A model generated the notes under the pieces. The model was not told where the DNA came from and made no database searches. It worked only from the letters and a program-made list of their open reading frames with translations. The position numbers were made by a program, and so were the translations under genes. Of a DNA stretch of 64,000 nucleotides, positions 1 to 12,285 are shown one piece after another (position 1 is the stretch's first letter; each line of letters starts with the position of its first letter). The stretch is from Paralichthys olivaceus. Taxonomy: Eukaryota; Chordata; Actinopteri; Pleuronectiformes; Paralichthyidae. The stretch is from positions 2,633,361-2,697,360 of the forward strand of contig NC_091097.1 of NCBI RefSeq assembly GCF_024713975.1. The letters are read 5' to 3'.

Positions 1-194
1 GGCTGTTTAAGAGAAACTCATTGGAATGTGTTAAGTGTGAATTGACAATAATGCCTGAATATGTTAATACACACAAGCATCCAAACACAGGTTTAAAACA
101 GAATGATTAATCCTCTGCACTAAGTTCCCCAGCACTCACTCTTGCTCTCATGGTATAAAATCTTCTCACACACACGCAGTCAGCCTGCTTGTTT
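1..194. other. 3' flank/UTR of aldh3b1-like gene
   Basis: Sequence downstream of the aldh3b1-like stop codon (the gene runs leftwards). It probably holds the start of its 3' UTR. I see no clear AATAAA signal on the minus strand and no other gene. Confidence 0.5.
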
Positions 195-3100
195 TCACAT
201 TAGTGAGCAGATGCTCTTGGGTGAGGCGCTCCAGCGCAGCCAGCTCAGTTTTCTTTCACTGTAAGGTGGGTAACGCAGGCCGTTGAGTTTCTCCAGACCC
301 CAGCCACGCAGCATGCACGCCCGTCTGTGGCTGAATGTCTCAAAGCCCCAGCGGCCATGGTAACTGCCCCAACCACTGGCACCTGCACAGACCATGTGGT
401 GTTTTGTAAGAAATGTAATCAAGTATATAAACAGTTTAAAAATCGATTTGGATGCAGTGATGGCCGTGTAGATGAGAGTTACAGGAACAGCAAAGTTATT
501 TCACTTCATCCCGAGGACATGAATGTCTCCAATCCACCCAAAAGTTGTTGAAACATTTCATTAAAAACTAAAATCGTGGCATTACAATTAAAGTCAAGAC
601 AAAACTAAAGTCAGTACGATATATTGACCTGAAACCATCAGTGTCTTAAAACGTAGTTCCAGATTGATTATTCCAGAAAGTATTGGATGGATTACCACAA
701 CAGAACAATATACAGTAAATGTTGCTCCACTATCTATAGTGGGCAGCTGTGGCTGAGAGGTAGAGCGGTCAGCCAACAACCAGAAGGTCGGCAGTTGGAT
801 CCCAGTCTTCTCCATCTGCATGCCGAGGTGTCCTTGGGTAAGATGCTAACACTGAATTGTGAAGAGGTGCTGCTAATAGATGCACTGCATGAATGTGTGA
901 ACTGTTCTGTAAAGTGCTTTGACTGGTCATCAAGACTAGAGACGCTCTATATAAATACAAACCATTTAACATTGTGAAATGATCCATGATTCTGAGATTC
1001 AGAATCTCAGAAAGCAATTCCATTTGAGCACTAGCACAACTTGTGAAATATTGAAAGCATTGTCCAAGTAGAGGTAACCCTCGTTTCAGCTTTTTGTTTC
1101 CGGTAAGGCTCAACACAAGTGTATGGATAAACCAGAATGTATGTATGATAGCATAAAAACAAAGTATGATTTATGCTTTAAGGGTTCACGCCACATTCAT
1201 TTAACCATCTGTACATGTCTGCAATACATGGCTTTAATTGCATGCAAGCAAGCCTAATATTAAGAACATGGCTTGATTGGCTAAATGGATGGTGGACGTG
1301 CAGGCAATGCCAGTATTATTATTTGGTTAATAATTTTCCAATTGTCATTCATGTCATACTTTTTACTTGGTAAATAAAAACCCTCGAGATTTAACCATAA
1401 ACTCTGAAGTTTAGAACTTGTCTTATAAAATATATATAGTGGACGATAACCTATTTTCAGAATGACCTAATACATGTAGTCTGGAGAACATAGCTGAGAG
1501 ACTTTATACAAATCATCTGCAAACTAAAGCAGAAAAAAGAAAAAAAGGATGCACTACTTCCTGTAGGTTCAACAAAACAACAGACACATAAGTGGGAGAA
1601 GCTTTAGATCAGGGTCAAACCCACCTACACCTCCAAAGGGCAGACTGGGCAGGGTCATGTGTAGAATCCCGTCATTAGAGCAGAATCCGCCGCTGCTGGT
1701 GTTTTCCAGCACGGTGGTTACCACCTCCAAAAAGCAAAGATAGTTAGACGTAAAATATTAGACGACAGGAGGTAGGTGCTATAAAAGGTGGGTGGCTGCA
1801 TAGTTGTGTGTTCTCACAGATGATTCTTCAGAGAAAACATAGAGAGCCAATGGCTTCTCTTTACGGTTGATTAGGGCAATGCCTTCCTCCAGAGAGTCGA
1901 TGCACAGGATGGGCATAACGGGGCCAAAAATCTCCTCCTGCATTAGGGCATCGTCTTCAGCCACGTCCACGACCACTGTGGGAGCTGGGGAGAGGACAGC
2001 GACAGAAGCCATTATAGCATGTGTGCACATATTTGCTATCAGCCACTTTCTTTAGAAGGAAAATACCACCATCTATTCATTTATTAACCAATTCCATGTT
2101 GTCAATAAACCCAGCTCATTCATTTCTAGCCTCCTTACCACCAACCTTGTCGACCTAGTCATAAATTCTTGTCATGACTCGGCTGAAAGATAAGATCACA
2201 TGCGGGGAACCGACAAATCATTGCTTGCATATCTTTTAACAGAATGTAAAACAACAAGGAGCTCTACAAAACCTTCCTGCTCCACATAGTAGTGGTAGGG
2301 GCATCGTCATCACAGGCTGCCGCAGCAATAAACATTTTCTAGACCAACAAGGATGTTAGCTTCACCCTGGTTCCCTCACCAAGCATCCAATTGTCATTTT
2401 CCATTATCAGAAAATAAATCGACAAAAGTTTTACACACTGGCAGGTTTAGTTGAGCAAAATAATCTCGATAAATTAACCGCTTTTGGGATAATTGAGGCC
2501 GACAATCACCAGAAAGAGAAAATGGCTGATGTTAGGCTATTAACAAACCACACCGCTGTAGCGTGACTTCAACGTCGCCACCCAAAAGCCGTAAACTTGT
2601 AAATGTGGCATCTGTACCTCGTTTGAAAAAGCTTTTCCACTTGGGAAACATGACAAGGCTGTGAAGATGTGATGGTGCACAAGTGTCCCTGGTCTCTCCC
2701 TCTCCTCTCCCTCATCTCTCTCTTCCTTCTTTTCCCCTCTTCTCTCCTCTCTTCCCCATTTCACCCTGCTTCCCCCGGTCGGTCGAGGCAGATGATCGCC
2801 CACATTGAGTCTGGTTCTAGAGGTTTCTTCCTGCTCATGAGGGAGTTTTTTTCCTCTCCACAGTCCAAAGTGCTGCTCATTGTGGGAACTGTTGGGTTAA
2901 TGCCACTGACAACCTCATTGGTCTCATTAAGAATCGAGTTAGCAAGTGCCTTTTTTTAAAAGGTCAAAATCCCTGTCGACTTCAGCAAAAGGAGTTGTGC
3001 ATTGCCAAGTTGTGCTCTTATTGCACAACATCAGCCAACCTCTTTGTTATTTTGCAGGTTGAAAAGAATAAAATAAATAACTCTCCCTGCTCCATTACAC

Positions 3101-6100
3101 TCCTTCACCGTATCCTCTTCATGTAAATCGCCTTAGCTAACGCAGGAATCTAGATCTTGTCCACCTGTGAGTCAGCCTAGTGTCTGGATGTAGAAAGTGC
3201 CTGCACAGCACAGTTCCACCTAAGAAATTGGGGCATTTGCCTGCTGCCTAGCCGCTGCACTTCCATTGTACTGGAGTTACACCTTTTGTTTTTCATTTTA
3301 AGTCAAATTTAGAAAAGCAATGTGTGAAGCTTTCTCCAGAACCGTTCTTCTAAAAAGATCTGTGTCCGCGACAGTACAAGTCTGAAGTCGATCAGATGAG
3401 CAGTTGTTGAGAAAGTACAGACAAAAAGAACGACATTGATTTATACATGATCTCTTTAGTTCAGGTAAAAAAAGGGAGATGTTTGTTGTTTAAATAGTAA
3501 TGTAATGTAAAAACTATGACTCTTATCAGTCTGGCTCACATGGTGCAGAGCATTGCTCTTATCTACTGAACACTCCTGCTTCTTAACCTACCTATGTACT
3601 TGTCCTCCTGGTCGCTCTCTCCTCCCACAACAACTTTGCCTTTGGACCTCCCGAGCAGTTCCATCACATGCGTCCAGTGTCGGAGGGACACGATGCGGGA
3701 CAGGTCGGGACAGGCTTGAGGCTCCTCGCCATAGAAATCCTTTATGGCTATACGCAGTTCAGGAAGCAGGGCGTCTCGCGCAGCCGGTGAACACAGCACG
3801 TAGTCCGGCGCGACGCAACTCTGGCCAGAGTTGAAATACTTTGCCCACACCAAGCGGCGAGCGGTAGCTGCGAGGTTCACCTGACCATATATGAGGCACG
3901 GGCACTTGCCACCCAGCTCCAAGGTCACTGGAGTCAAGTGGACTGCAGCTGCCTGCAGGATACTGCGTGCCACATTCTGAGAACCTGAAAGAGAAAGTCA
4001 GTGTCCAAAGTGGAAAAGATTCTTCCTCTGAAGAGTATGAACTACATTTCAAAATCTCACAGCCCAACAAGTCGGTTCATGTGATTAATTCTGTTGATAA
4101 GGCTTTGCGTTTTCTTGAAACTTGTCCAGTATCTGATTCTGGGGTTTGAACACACCATTCGTGGCTCCCTCTATGATGTTTGGCCTGATTCTCACATTGG
4201 TAGTAAATTCATTAGTGTCCTTGACACAATACAATAAGCATTAGAGAATAATATGAAATTATTAATGTTTTACGATCCTCACATGAAAAATACCAGCTCA
4301 TATAATAAATAATAAAATGACCAAAATCTGCACATGTTCCATTACTAAACCGGTTTTAAAGATACAACTTATTATGCAGGGTTAAAACATTGTTTTAAAA
4401 TATAGTTAATACTTAAACAGATTGCTAACTGCACATCATAGTAACGTATATGAAAAATGTTGGATCATGTAATAGTAAGCCAGTTGACTGGACTGTTACT
4501 GCACAGTACTTCAGAGGATAATGCACAGACCAAGTACAGTTCACAAAGACCAAAGTTTCTTTATGTCTTCCTCACAAATGAAAAGAGATATTCTTAAGCA
4601 ATCAATGCAAAACCCTCATGTTTCACTGTTATAGTCTTATATGGTCTTGTGTCATTAATGTCCCATTGCAGCTAATATTAGAAAACTCTCTTATTGACAT
4701 TGATTAGTAGGCTTACTGAGTTTTCTATAAGTTAAATTATTTTTAATGTTGTTGAAGCACCTTGGGAAACTCCAGATTAAATCTGATCAGAGATGGAAGC
4801 AAACAGAGCAAATGGTTCACACTCACTCACGCCCTAAATATACACTGTCGATGAACATCATTTTATAAAGTCTAGAGACATTCTGGTCTGTAGACCAGTG
4901 TAGATGGAAACAGACATATCTACGTTTAAATACTTTGACATGCAGTTCAATCTGCTCCATCTTGGAGGCTCGTACCTGTGTAAAGGATGTGGTCAAAGCG
5001 GTTCTGCAGAAGTGCCTTGGTCTCCTCTGCTCCACCCTGAACAACTGCATAACAGTCCTGTCAGATAAGAGTCACATTTGTAAGTGTTAGATTTACTTAA
5101 TATGACATCTCAAGTCCAATGTCTTGACTGAACATCAGCAGGGACAATATAAGCAGAGCTACAGACTGACAAATAAAGGGAAAACCTCGAGGCTCACTTA
5201 CACTGTTGGATTTCATTTTACTTCATTGAACATTATTTACAGCATCTAAAGAAGATTCTAGGGATCCTATAGGTTAGTTTAGGTTAGCTATAGGTTAAAT
5301 CAGGTTTTGTGGTCGAATAATCCAGTAGGAGTCTGAGGTTTTAATGGTCATTTATAGGAGGACCAGAGGGAGGTCACTCAGGAGGTTTCTAGTGAATCTT
5401 CTGGGAGGTTAAAGACCTATGGGAGATTTTGTTGTGATGTTTCAGTTTCCCACCAAATGTGGTAATGTCCTTTGAAAGATTTCTCTTTATCCTCCAGCAG
5501 AGTGCAATACACTTGAAGAATTTATAGCTGCTTTCAGACATGCACAGAACGCAAATGTCCATTGCTCCAGACATTTTCTGAAACTTTCCTGCCGATCCCC
5601 AGGCATGTCCTTAAAATGTGAGCCCATGTAAGAATACAGCAGGAAATATTACTGCATTCTTATGTTAAAGGTACAGTGTGTAGAATTAAGTGATATATAG
5701 ACCTCACCCTCCCCTTCCAAACATGAAAAAGAACCTGTGGCAGCTTCTGTTGTCATAAAAACTCAAAAGATGTTTGGTTTGTTCAGTCTGGACTAATGTA
5801 AAAAACATGGCGGCCTCCGTAGAGATGTAAATTTAAAGTACTATAAAGGGCTCATTCTAAGGTAAAGAATACATCAATTCAAACAATTTAGATGAAACAC
5901 ACCAGTGATAACATCATGAGGATTATTTTATAGATCCCTTTGACCTAAATCTTACACACTGGACCTTTAAATGCAAACTCTGTTAAATGTACAGACACAA
6001 TTTTCCAGACATTTTACAGAGTTCATGTCTGAAAACAGCTTAGAAGATTGTGGAGGATCATAAGGAGTGTCACATCAATAACACAGTTTGGATCAATTCA

Positions 6101-8484
6101 TTTTATATTTTAATCGCTTTACTTACAATTGGGAGGCAATTTTCTTCTCTTTCTATATGTATAATAATATTAAATTCTATGATGTTAAATTTTGTATTAT
6201 GAGAACTAGACACACATGGCGAGTTCTCAAACATTCTGGCTCTCAAATGGTTTTTTGACTACCTTGGACAAAAGTATGATGTGATGGATTATGGAGTTTA
6301 TTATCTTGATTACACTATAGGTTCTGGACTGAATTGGTCAATTTCAACAACAACAAAAAAGATCAGTGAAAAGCTTCTGAGGTTTCTTTACCTGAGACAG
6401 ATACTTGGGGATGAGTTCTGCTATCAGATTTGCTGTGGCAGCACTGATCTCTGAAGGCTTGACGATCACACAGTTTCCTAGACGGAAACATCAACATTAA
6501 CCAGCAAGTGAAGACATCACCTCACCTAACCTCACTTTGTGATAAAGGTCAATTTGACTGAGTACACAGCCTGACTGACACACCGCTGATAACTTTAGAT
6601 AACTGCATATAATGTGTGAAGTATAAACAAAGTTTGATCTAACACTAGATATATTTTATTCATAGTAATATGAAAAAAGATTGATTATTGCAGCTCCAAC
6701 AGCTCATATGGATGTGAATCATACCTGCTGCAATGGCTCCAACCATGGGTAAGATAAGAAGTTGCAGGGGGTAGTTCCAAGCCCCAATGATTAAAACAAC
6801 TCCTAATGGTTCTCTCCGTACAAAACAGTCATCCAGCTTTGTGGCCTGAAAATTGAAAAATGTAAAAACTAAAATGCAATGAAACCCAATTAAGAATCAA
6901 AGTACATAAACAATCTACTGAAAATAACAAACCAAATATCATCTAGAAATATTTCACATCGGAAAGTCCAACAAGTAAAAATGCAACATGTATGCAGGAC
7001 TTATGTCTAATAATGTCGAACTAGATAGTAATAGAAATTCTATGGCATTCATTCTCTGTGTAGTTGCTTTTCGAATGTTTAATCTGAGCCATGCCATGAA
7101 ACAATAATAGGAATCATAAATGGTATCAGATCTGTAATAGCCAATATGCAAAGTCCAAAGTTAGTATGAGGAAGTGGAAAATGGTATCAGGACATCTCTC
7201 ATCATCGAACTTTTAAAGAGCAACTTAAACGGCATCCCACGGATTTTATACATTAATGCCAGTTTACTCCTAACGAGGAGTAGCCTCTGCCCTGTGAGAT
7301 TTTCCTAACTTTGATACGATAACCTTGATATGACACCACACCTCCAGTTTGTTGTTGGAACATTGGACATTTAGAAAGCAGCGAAGGACCTAATAAAAGA
7401 TGCATAGATACAAAATGGTGGCTCCAGTGGTTATGGAGCTTGAACCAAAATCACAGGAATGCCACTTTACCACCCGTCAAGGTTTAAATTGTGGCCTTGC
7501 TGCAGTGATGCAGAAATGTCTAACAGGCTAAATGATCACATTTGAATCATTGCTGGTGGTAAAGTTGAACTTTTTAGCCTTTCTCAGAAATACCTTTATT
7601 ATTTGTAATTTTGACGTCACATTATTTTGGTATATGATAAAAAAAATAGTACAAAAAATTATGTTTGAACCTACCAGGTTTTTAGAGACATACTCCTGCT
7701 TCATCCAGCTTTTCAAGTTAGCGATGGCAAAGTAGAGCTCATTGATCACAATATCAACCTCGGACAGGACGACTTCAAACTTTGGCTGATGAAGAGAAGC
7801 AACCAAAAAGGGAAGTTAGTGCTTGTTGGGTTGTAGCTTATAAACAAATACATGATGTGCTTCAAACACTGAGTGTGTGCTTCTTTTTAAACAAAAAGTA
7901 GGATTATGTATGTGTGAAAGCAAAGCAGACTGAGAGCCCCCAGACTTTCTGCAGATTTTCTCCTGCCAATCACCAGATATAAAGTCCACAGAAAGTCCAG
8001 AAGAGCTGATGTGAGAACACAGCAGGAGATCGTCGCAGGATTCATTTAGAGCAAGTAGGGGTGATGATGATGTGTCGAATACGCGACAGACACAAAGATT
8101 CAGCAGAATTGAGGCGTTACATCCCACCTGCTGCACCACCCCTCACCTGAATGCTCTGGAGATTTGTGTGTTGTTGTGAACGCTTCCGAGCAGAGAATCT
8201 CCTGCTGCGTTGTGTATGTGTAAATGGCAAACTCCACAGAAAGTCTGGACCCAATTCTCCGGACTTCCACAGGAAGTCATGCCTCAAAACTGCCTATGAG
8301 ACACATGAGCACAGTCTTGTACCTTGGCGAGGTCTTTGTGCAGCACATTTATAATCTGTTCCTCGTTTTCCTTCAACATTGATATGAGGTTGTTCAGCTG
8401 TGTTCGTCGAAACTGCTCTTGGATTGTGACGCCTGACCGAAACGCCACCCGCAACCTGTCCACAACCTGGCTATGGGTGTCCAT
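195..8484 (-). CDS. aldh3b1: Aldehyde dehydrogenase 3 family, ALDH3B1-like, 9 coding exons
   Basis: NAD(P)-dependent oxidation of medium/long-chain and lipid-derived aldehydes at membranes. Coding exons in gene order: 8484-8323, 7785-7675, 6845-6725, 6477-6392, 5057-4976, 3984-3592, 1984-1818, 1724-1625, 382-195. All junctions are GT/AG and phases agree, giving 469 residues against 468 in human ALDH3B1. Visible are the ALDH N-terminal helix exon, WNYP (exon 3), KPSE (exon 4), the YTGS nucleotide-site strand across exons 5/6, the general-base Glu210 in LELGGK, the catalytic Cys244 in [16 protein letters not shown] (exon 7) and the FGGVGASG turn across exons 8/9. The protein ends Cys-Ser-Leu-Met, a CAAX prenylation box that fits a lipid-anchored ALDH3B. 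The start codon lies 8 bases inside an exon with acceptor TTCCAG at about 8493, so an upstream noncoding exon is expected. ALDH3A2 is less likely because there is no C-terminal transmembrane helix. Family assignment is very secure; the exact paralogue less so. Confidence 0.95.
741..975 (+). repeat. tRNA-derived SINE copy
   Basis: It starts with a box A-like stretch (TGGCTGAGAGGTAG) and a box B-like stretch (GGCAGTTGGATCCC), then a body (TGTCCTTGGGTAAGATGCTAACACTG) and a tail with AAAGTGCTTTGA and TATATAAATACA. A related copy is at about 29400-29640. It lies in the last intron of the aldh3b1-like gene. The tRNA-like head is too diverged to be a functional tRNA. Confidence 0.75.
2692..2785. repeat. 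Polypyrimidine (CT-rich) tract
   Basis: About 90 bases almost entirely C and T on the plus strand, inside the intron between coding exons 6 and 7 of aldh3b1. Low-complexity sequence; the short reading frames across it are not genes. Confidence 0.8.
5526..6043. mobile_element. MITE with ~20-bp inverted ends, interrupted by a second MITE
   Basis: The left end GCTGCTTTCAGACATGCAC and the right end GTTCATGTCTGAAAACAGC are imperfect inverted repeats. A relative with the same ends is at 30549-31085. Removing the inserted element at 5665-5970 leaves about 210 bases, so this copy is also internally shortened. It lies in the aldh3b1 intron between coding exons 4/5 (6392) and 5 (5057-4976) side. Confidence 0.55.
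5665..5970. mobile_element. 306-bp MITE, TTAA at both ends, ~26-bp TIRs
   Basis: The left end reads TTAAAGGTACAGTGTGTAGA and the right end TTACACACTGGACCTTTAA, imperfect inverted repeats of about 26 bases. The interior contains a stretch beginning TTGTCATAAAAACTCAAAAG and ATGGCGGCCTCCGTAGAGA. The same stretch recurs at 59073-59270, which shows a dispersed family. No transposase frame is present. TTAA at both ends would fit piggyBac-type target choice, but this is inference. Confidence 0.65.
7870..8280. repeat. Decayed MITE-like segment in aldh3b1 intron 1
   Basis: Contains inverted pieces related to the elements at 5526-6043 and 30549-31085: left CTGCAGATTTTCTCCTGCC, later AACTCCACAGAAAGTCTGGAC and CTCCGGACTTCCACAGG. 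Boundaries are unclear. It ends just before coding exon 1 of the aldh3b1-like gene (8323). Confidence 0.35.
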
Positions 8485-8631
8485 CCTTGCACCTGGAACA
8501 CAAACAAACAGGGCTCAGCTTTCTAATAACTGGACATGAAGACAAGAAAGCAAAAGACTCACATTTGTGAAGCTGTAACAAAAACATGTAATATATCTAC
8601 TCTTATATCTACTGTCATTGATTTGACTTTT

Positions 8632-8773
8632 TTCCACAGCAGCCATTTTGACATGGAATAGCAGGTACACAGAGAGAAGTGTTACTCATCACATTCATTA
8701 AGACTCTGTACCTTCATTATTCAGTAACACCAGTGTTTACCTGCTGTTTCATGTTAAAATGGCTGCTGTGGAA
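8632..8773. mobile_element. 142-bp hairpin MITE
   Basis: The arms TTCCACAGCAGCCATTTT... and ...AAAATGGCTGCTGTGGAA are near-perfect inverted repeats of about 35 bases, with only about 70 bases between them. Coding is absent. It sits just upstream of coding exon 1 of the aldh3b1-like gene, within its predicted first intron. Confidence 0.7.
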
Positions 8774-9543
8774 TAAAGGCCTCTTTAGTGTTTCTGACAA
8801 ATACTAGCTAGCCGTAGGAACAATGTAATTTAAGTGGACATGTAAAACTACTCTTGTGGACTTAGTTCACCCTAAAAAGGTCAAATGGTCACATATTTTC
8901 TGATGCAGATACTGGCCCACAGACCTTAGGGTAATGCAACTACCTGATGATACATTTTGAGTCAACTCAGTCCTCGATGGGCTGGTTCTTTCTTGACTAA
9001 ACTGTTGATTTGCAACAGACAGTGTGGGCCAGAGTGAATAAAATCAACATTAGGGTAAATTTGGGTAATGTGGGAAGTTTTTCTTTAATTTTGACTACTG
9101 GGACTGATTCCAATATCTGTTTTACACATTAGATCAACATATTATACCTTTCTGTAATCCTTAACATGTTTTCTAACCACACCAGCAGAAATAATGAAGA
9201 TATGATCCTCAGAGGGGACATGGCACAGCTGTTGGTGTTCTTTGTGCCAGAAAACTAATTCTGCCTGAATTTGAAAATCTGGGATGTATGCCAAGCTCAA
9301 TATTACCAATTTTTAAAAATCATTATGAAAACAAGGACAGAGAGTTGAATAAGGAAGTGTATATCCAGAAATATCATTGCTTGATATAAACATATAAAAG
9401 CCATAATTCCAAGAACCCCATCTTAAAGAAAGTATAATTTTCATTTAAAACATTCCATCAAAAGGTGAATCCCCCCAACAATTGAATCTATTACAATTCA
9501 AGCAACAATAGTCTATTCATTCAGTAATCCACCATTCTATTAC

Positions 9544-9669
9544 TCAGGGAAAGACATTCTTTTCAGGTGAGAGACCATGATCACAGATGAGCCGATTTTC
9601 TTCTCCACGTGTTTGGTGAAACCAATGGCTGCAGACCACAGGACAGACTGCTCTTTTGTCTCTGTGAGA
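9544..9669 (-). other. Exon-like open stretch of unknown identity
   Basis: On the minus strand an acceptor-like TCTCACAG is followed by about 40 open codons containing SVLWSAAIGFTKHVEKKIG and ending HLKRMSFPE then TAA. The composition is protein-like and the stretch is bounded by a splice-type signal. I do not recognise the family and cannot link it to an upstream exon. It could be an alternative last exon, a pseudo-exon or chance. Confidence 0.2.
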
Positions 9670-10029
9670 GTTAATTGATTATGTGCTAGTTAACTAACCA
9701 GAAAATCGGTTTAAACAGATGGGGACAGAGTGTGTTTACCATTAACCCCAGTCTGACAACTGCAGACCATATGCTACATCTCTTTAGTTTATCTTTTTTT
9801 AACATCAGGAATACTAAATGAATATTTCTCCATTTAGAGAACTTAAATGACTGTCCCAGATTACCCAAAGTATGCTGTCCTACTGTGGGACAGACAAAGA
9901 CATTTTGAAAAAAAAATTAAACAACTCAATGCAAATTTGTTGCTTGAATACATCACAAACAATTTGATAACAATCGGGAACATTGCCTTATATATGACAG
10001 ATGTATAGCTTTAATGTTGATCTTATCAG

Positions 10030-10124
10030 AATCTTATGTCATTGAGCTGGAGAAGAAAGACATGGAACATATCTGTGAGCCGAATTTATCACAAGACTTC
10101 AAGACTCGTTTCCAAAGTCTTCAG
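10030..10124 (+). other. Exon-like open stretch, plus strand, unknown identity
   Basis: TTATCAG acceptor-like signal, then 95 bases open in one phase (VIELEKKDMEHICEPNLSQ inside), then a CAG/GTGTGT donor-like junction. It would be phase 2 in and phase 0 out. No neighbouring plus-strand exon is recognised, so it may be a relic or chance. Confidence 0.2.
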
Positions 10125-10540
10125 GTGTGTGTCTCTCCTCATTCACTCTCAAGGAAAAGCAAACTAAAGTATATTTAGCTAATTTTTCAAAGGAGGAACG
10201 CACATCACGGTCAGTGACGACTACGTGCGTCCACATGACAGTTCAGACAAGCTGGCGGCAAAGACACAGATTTAAGCTTCTACATGAACTGGTATCAACA
10301 GTTTGAGGCTGGTTGTTTAAATACAATCAACCTTGTTGTAGTAGTTTCAGCTCTGTGTGGTCACAACGTCATTGCGTCATGAGCAGGTTAATCCGAGTCT
10401 CAAATCATTTACTCAAGAACTCGTGTTTTCAAATCCCTTACAACACTATGACATGTTCCCTTTTTTCAGTTAGTCCGCTAATGTTTGACAACCCGAGCAG
10501 AAGTGTAAAAGAATGATGAGCAACGTGTTCTTGCATCTAC

Positions 10541-10760
10541 CTTTGACTTTGATTTGTGTCTCAAACCGCGCCAGCCCCGCAGACCCCGCAACGACCAGCT
10601 GCTGCAGACCGACGAGTCTTCAGTGTTTCCGGGTGTTGTTCCTTTTCAACCCAAACTACCGGTTCAACCGCGGAGCTCCGGGAAATGGGAGGAGGCAGCG
10701 GAGGTTTTGGTCGGTCTTGAATGACAACCTGGAAGAACTTGTCCGGTCACGAAGCTGTGA
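10541..10760 (-). promoter_or_regulatory. Candidate noncoding first exon and promoter of aldh3b1-like gene
   Basis: On the minus strand CAAAG is followed by the donor GTAGATG at 10540. The sequence upstream in the gene sense (10541-10760) is locally CpG-rich, including CCGCGGAGCTCCGG near 10668-10682. It would splice to the acceptor at 8493 ahead of the start codon. There is no TATA box in the expected place. Inference only; transcript data would decide. Confidence 0.4.
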
Positions 10761-12285
10761 CCTTGCACGTTCAGACTGGATCTTCCTGTGTGAACCGTCA
10801 CCTGAATATAGAGAGATAAAGGTGACGCGATCTTCCATCATAGTCTCTGTGATAAAGGTGTGGCGTCACAATCTCAAGAATGAATCTCAAGAGCCCGGCA
10901 GCTCTTAATAGCCTGATAGATTCGGTTTCTAAATGGACAGGACATTGACTCAAAGGGAACACGGATTTGCCTGCAACATGCATTATGCATTGGCATAGTG
11001 TTGAGATGATTGAATTTTATTTTTTTGGGTGAACTATCCCTTTAGGTGTGGAGGGATTCCACATGCAGATGGGGATATTTTCAAGGAAAATATTTGACAA
11101 TGGTAAAGGTTCTCAGTTGGTTGGATCATGATCATGATTCAAACCAGGGATCCTTGATTGCAAGTTCAAACATTGGACAGTCACAACAGGGGAATCAATT
11201 GTACATTCTCATAATTTAACGTAGATAAGATAGACAAAAATCTGATGTGCCTTCAGGTACAAATAGTATATTTGTGACACTATAATGCAGAGTGTGCGTG
11301 TAGCAGAGTGATTTCAGGGTTTTTTGGGGGGTCTGCTACAGTTATTGTGGTAACGGAAAGTAAGGACAGACTGGCCACCTTACAACTGAGCTCAGATTGT
11401 TGGAACAAAACAAGTCAGATCTAATGGTTTAGCACATGTCATTAAATCACACCTGCAAATAAATCAGCATTAATACAAAACTTTATTCTCACAATATCAA
11501 AATTGACAGACCTACAGAGATTTGTAGATTCAAAGGAATTAAGAGAGAAAACAACAGTGAATATAGTGACTCTTGATTGGGAGCCATTACATGAATGGTA
11601 TTTATTTGTGATGGTGCTGAGCAGCAGCACTGGGTATGTTAAATAGTGACTCATGTGACAAATGACAGTTAAAAGAAACATAGCAAAAAAAAAAAAAAAA
11701 AAAAAACAAATGGGAGGAAGGGGCTTGGTCATTTTGCATTTAATCCTGGCGGCAACAATTATTCAGAAATCAAAAACAGAGAACATATGCATTGAAGGAA
11801 TTACTTAACGATAAACTTGTAAAACTTCCTACATCCGCATATGTTAGCAAAAAAAAAAAAATCTAACTCCTTCCAAATACTTCTAAAACTAAATGACAAT
11901 GTTCGTCATGAAAAAATGCTAAATGTGGGCTTGGAGGGAGAAGGCTGTATCTACAGAGAGTGAGAGAGGACAGAAGATGGAAATGGAAGGAGGCCGAGAA
12001 AGAAAATGACCAGTTTATATCTGAAGAGCAGTGACAACAGTCATGGGCCCAGTATCACCCTCCCCCCTACACCTATCACAGTGACTGTTCTGTCAGGCGT
12101 GGGCAGTATGGCAAAAATCCAGCTCTTCAAGCTGAAGCTGTTTGGAGCTCCAGAGGGTGTGGCAGGTTTTCTGTCTAACTGCTGCGAGTTCAGACTGACA
12201 GAACTGTCCAGCAGCAGGATGGAGCGTGGTGGGTGTGAAATGGTACCGGAGGTTTCAACACATCGTGGCTGTCTGCTCGGGGACT
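10761..12285. other. Interval between aldh3b1 promoter region and ppp4c stop; ppp4c 3' UTR
   Basis: Just left of the ppp4c stop codon this should include the ppp4c 3' UTR. No coding gene is recognised. It contains short A-runs at 11684 and 11850. I cannot place the polyadenylation site. Confidence 0.4.
11684..11705. repeat. Poly(A) tract
   Basis: Homopolymer of about 22 A on the plus strand in the aldh3b1-ppp4c interval. It may be the tail of a decayed retroposon, but no body is recognisable. Confidence 0.7.

Larger units (their letters stand above)
8494..10540. other. Predicted first intron/upstream region of aldh3b1-like gene
   Basis: Between the acceptor at 8493 and a candidate noncoding-exon donor at 10540. 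It holds the hairpin MITE at 8632-8773 and two exon-like stretches described separately (9544-9669 minus, 10030-10124 plus). Otherwise it is AT-rich with no recognisable gene. Confidence 0.4.

Noticed and set aside
741-830. Possible tRNA gene (box A and box B)
   Set aside because: The boxes are diverged and belong to a SINE with a recognisable body and tail; no cloverleaf is supported.
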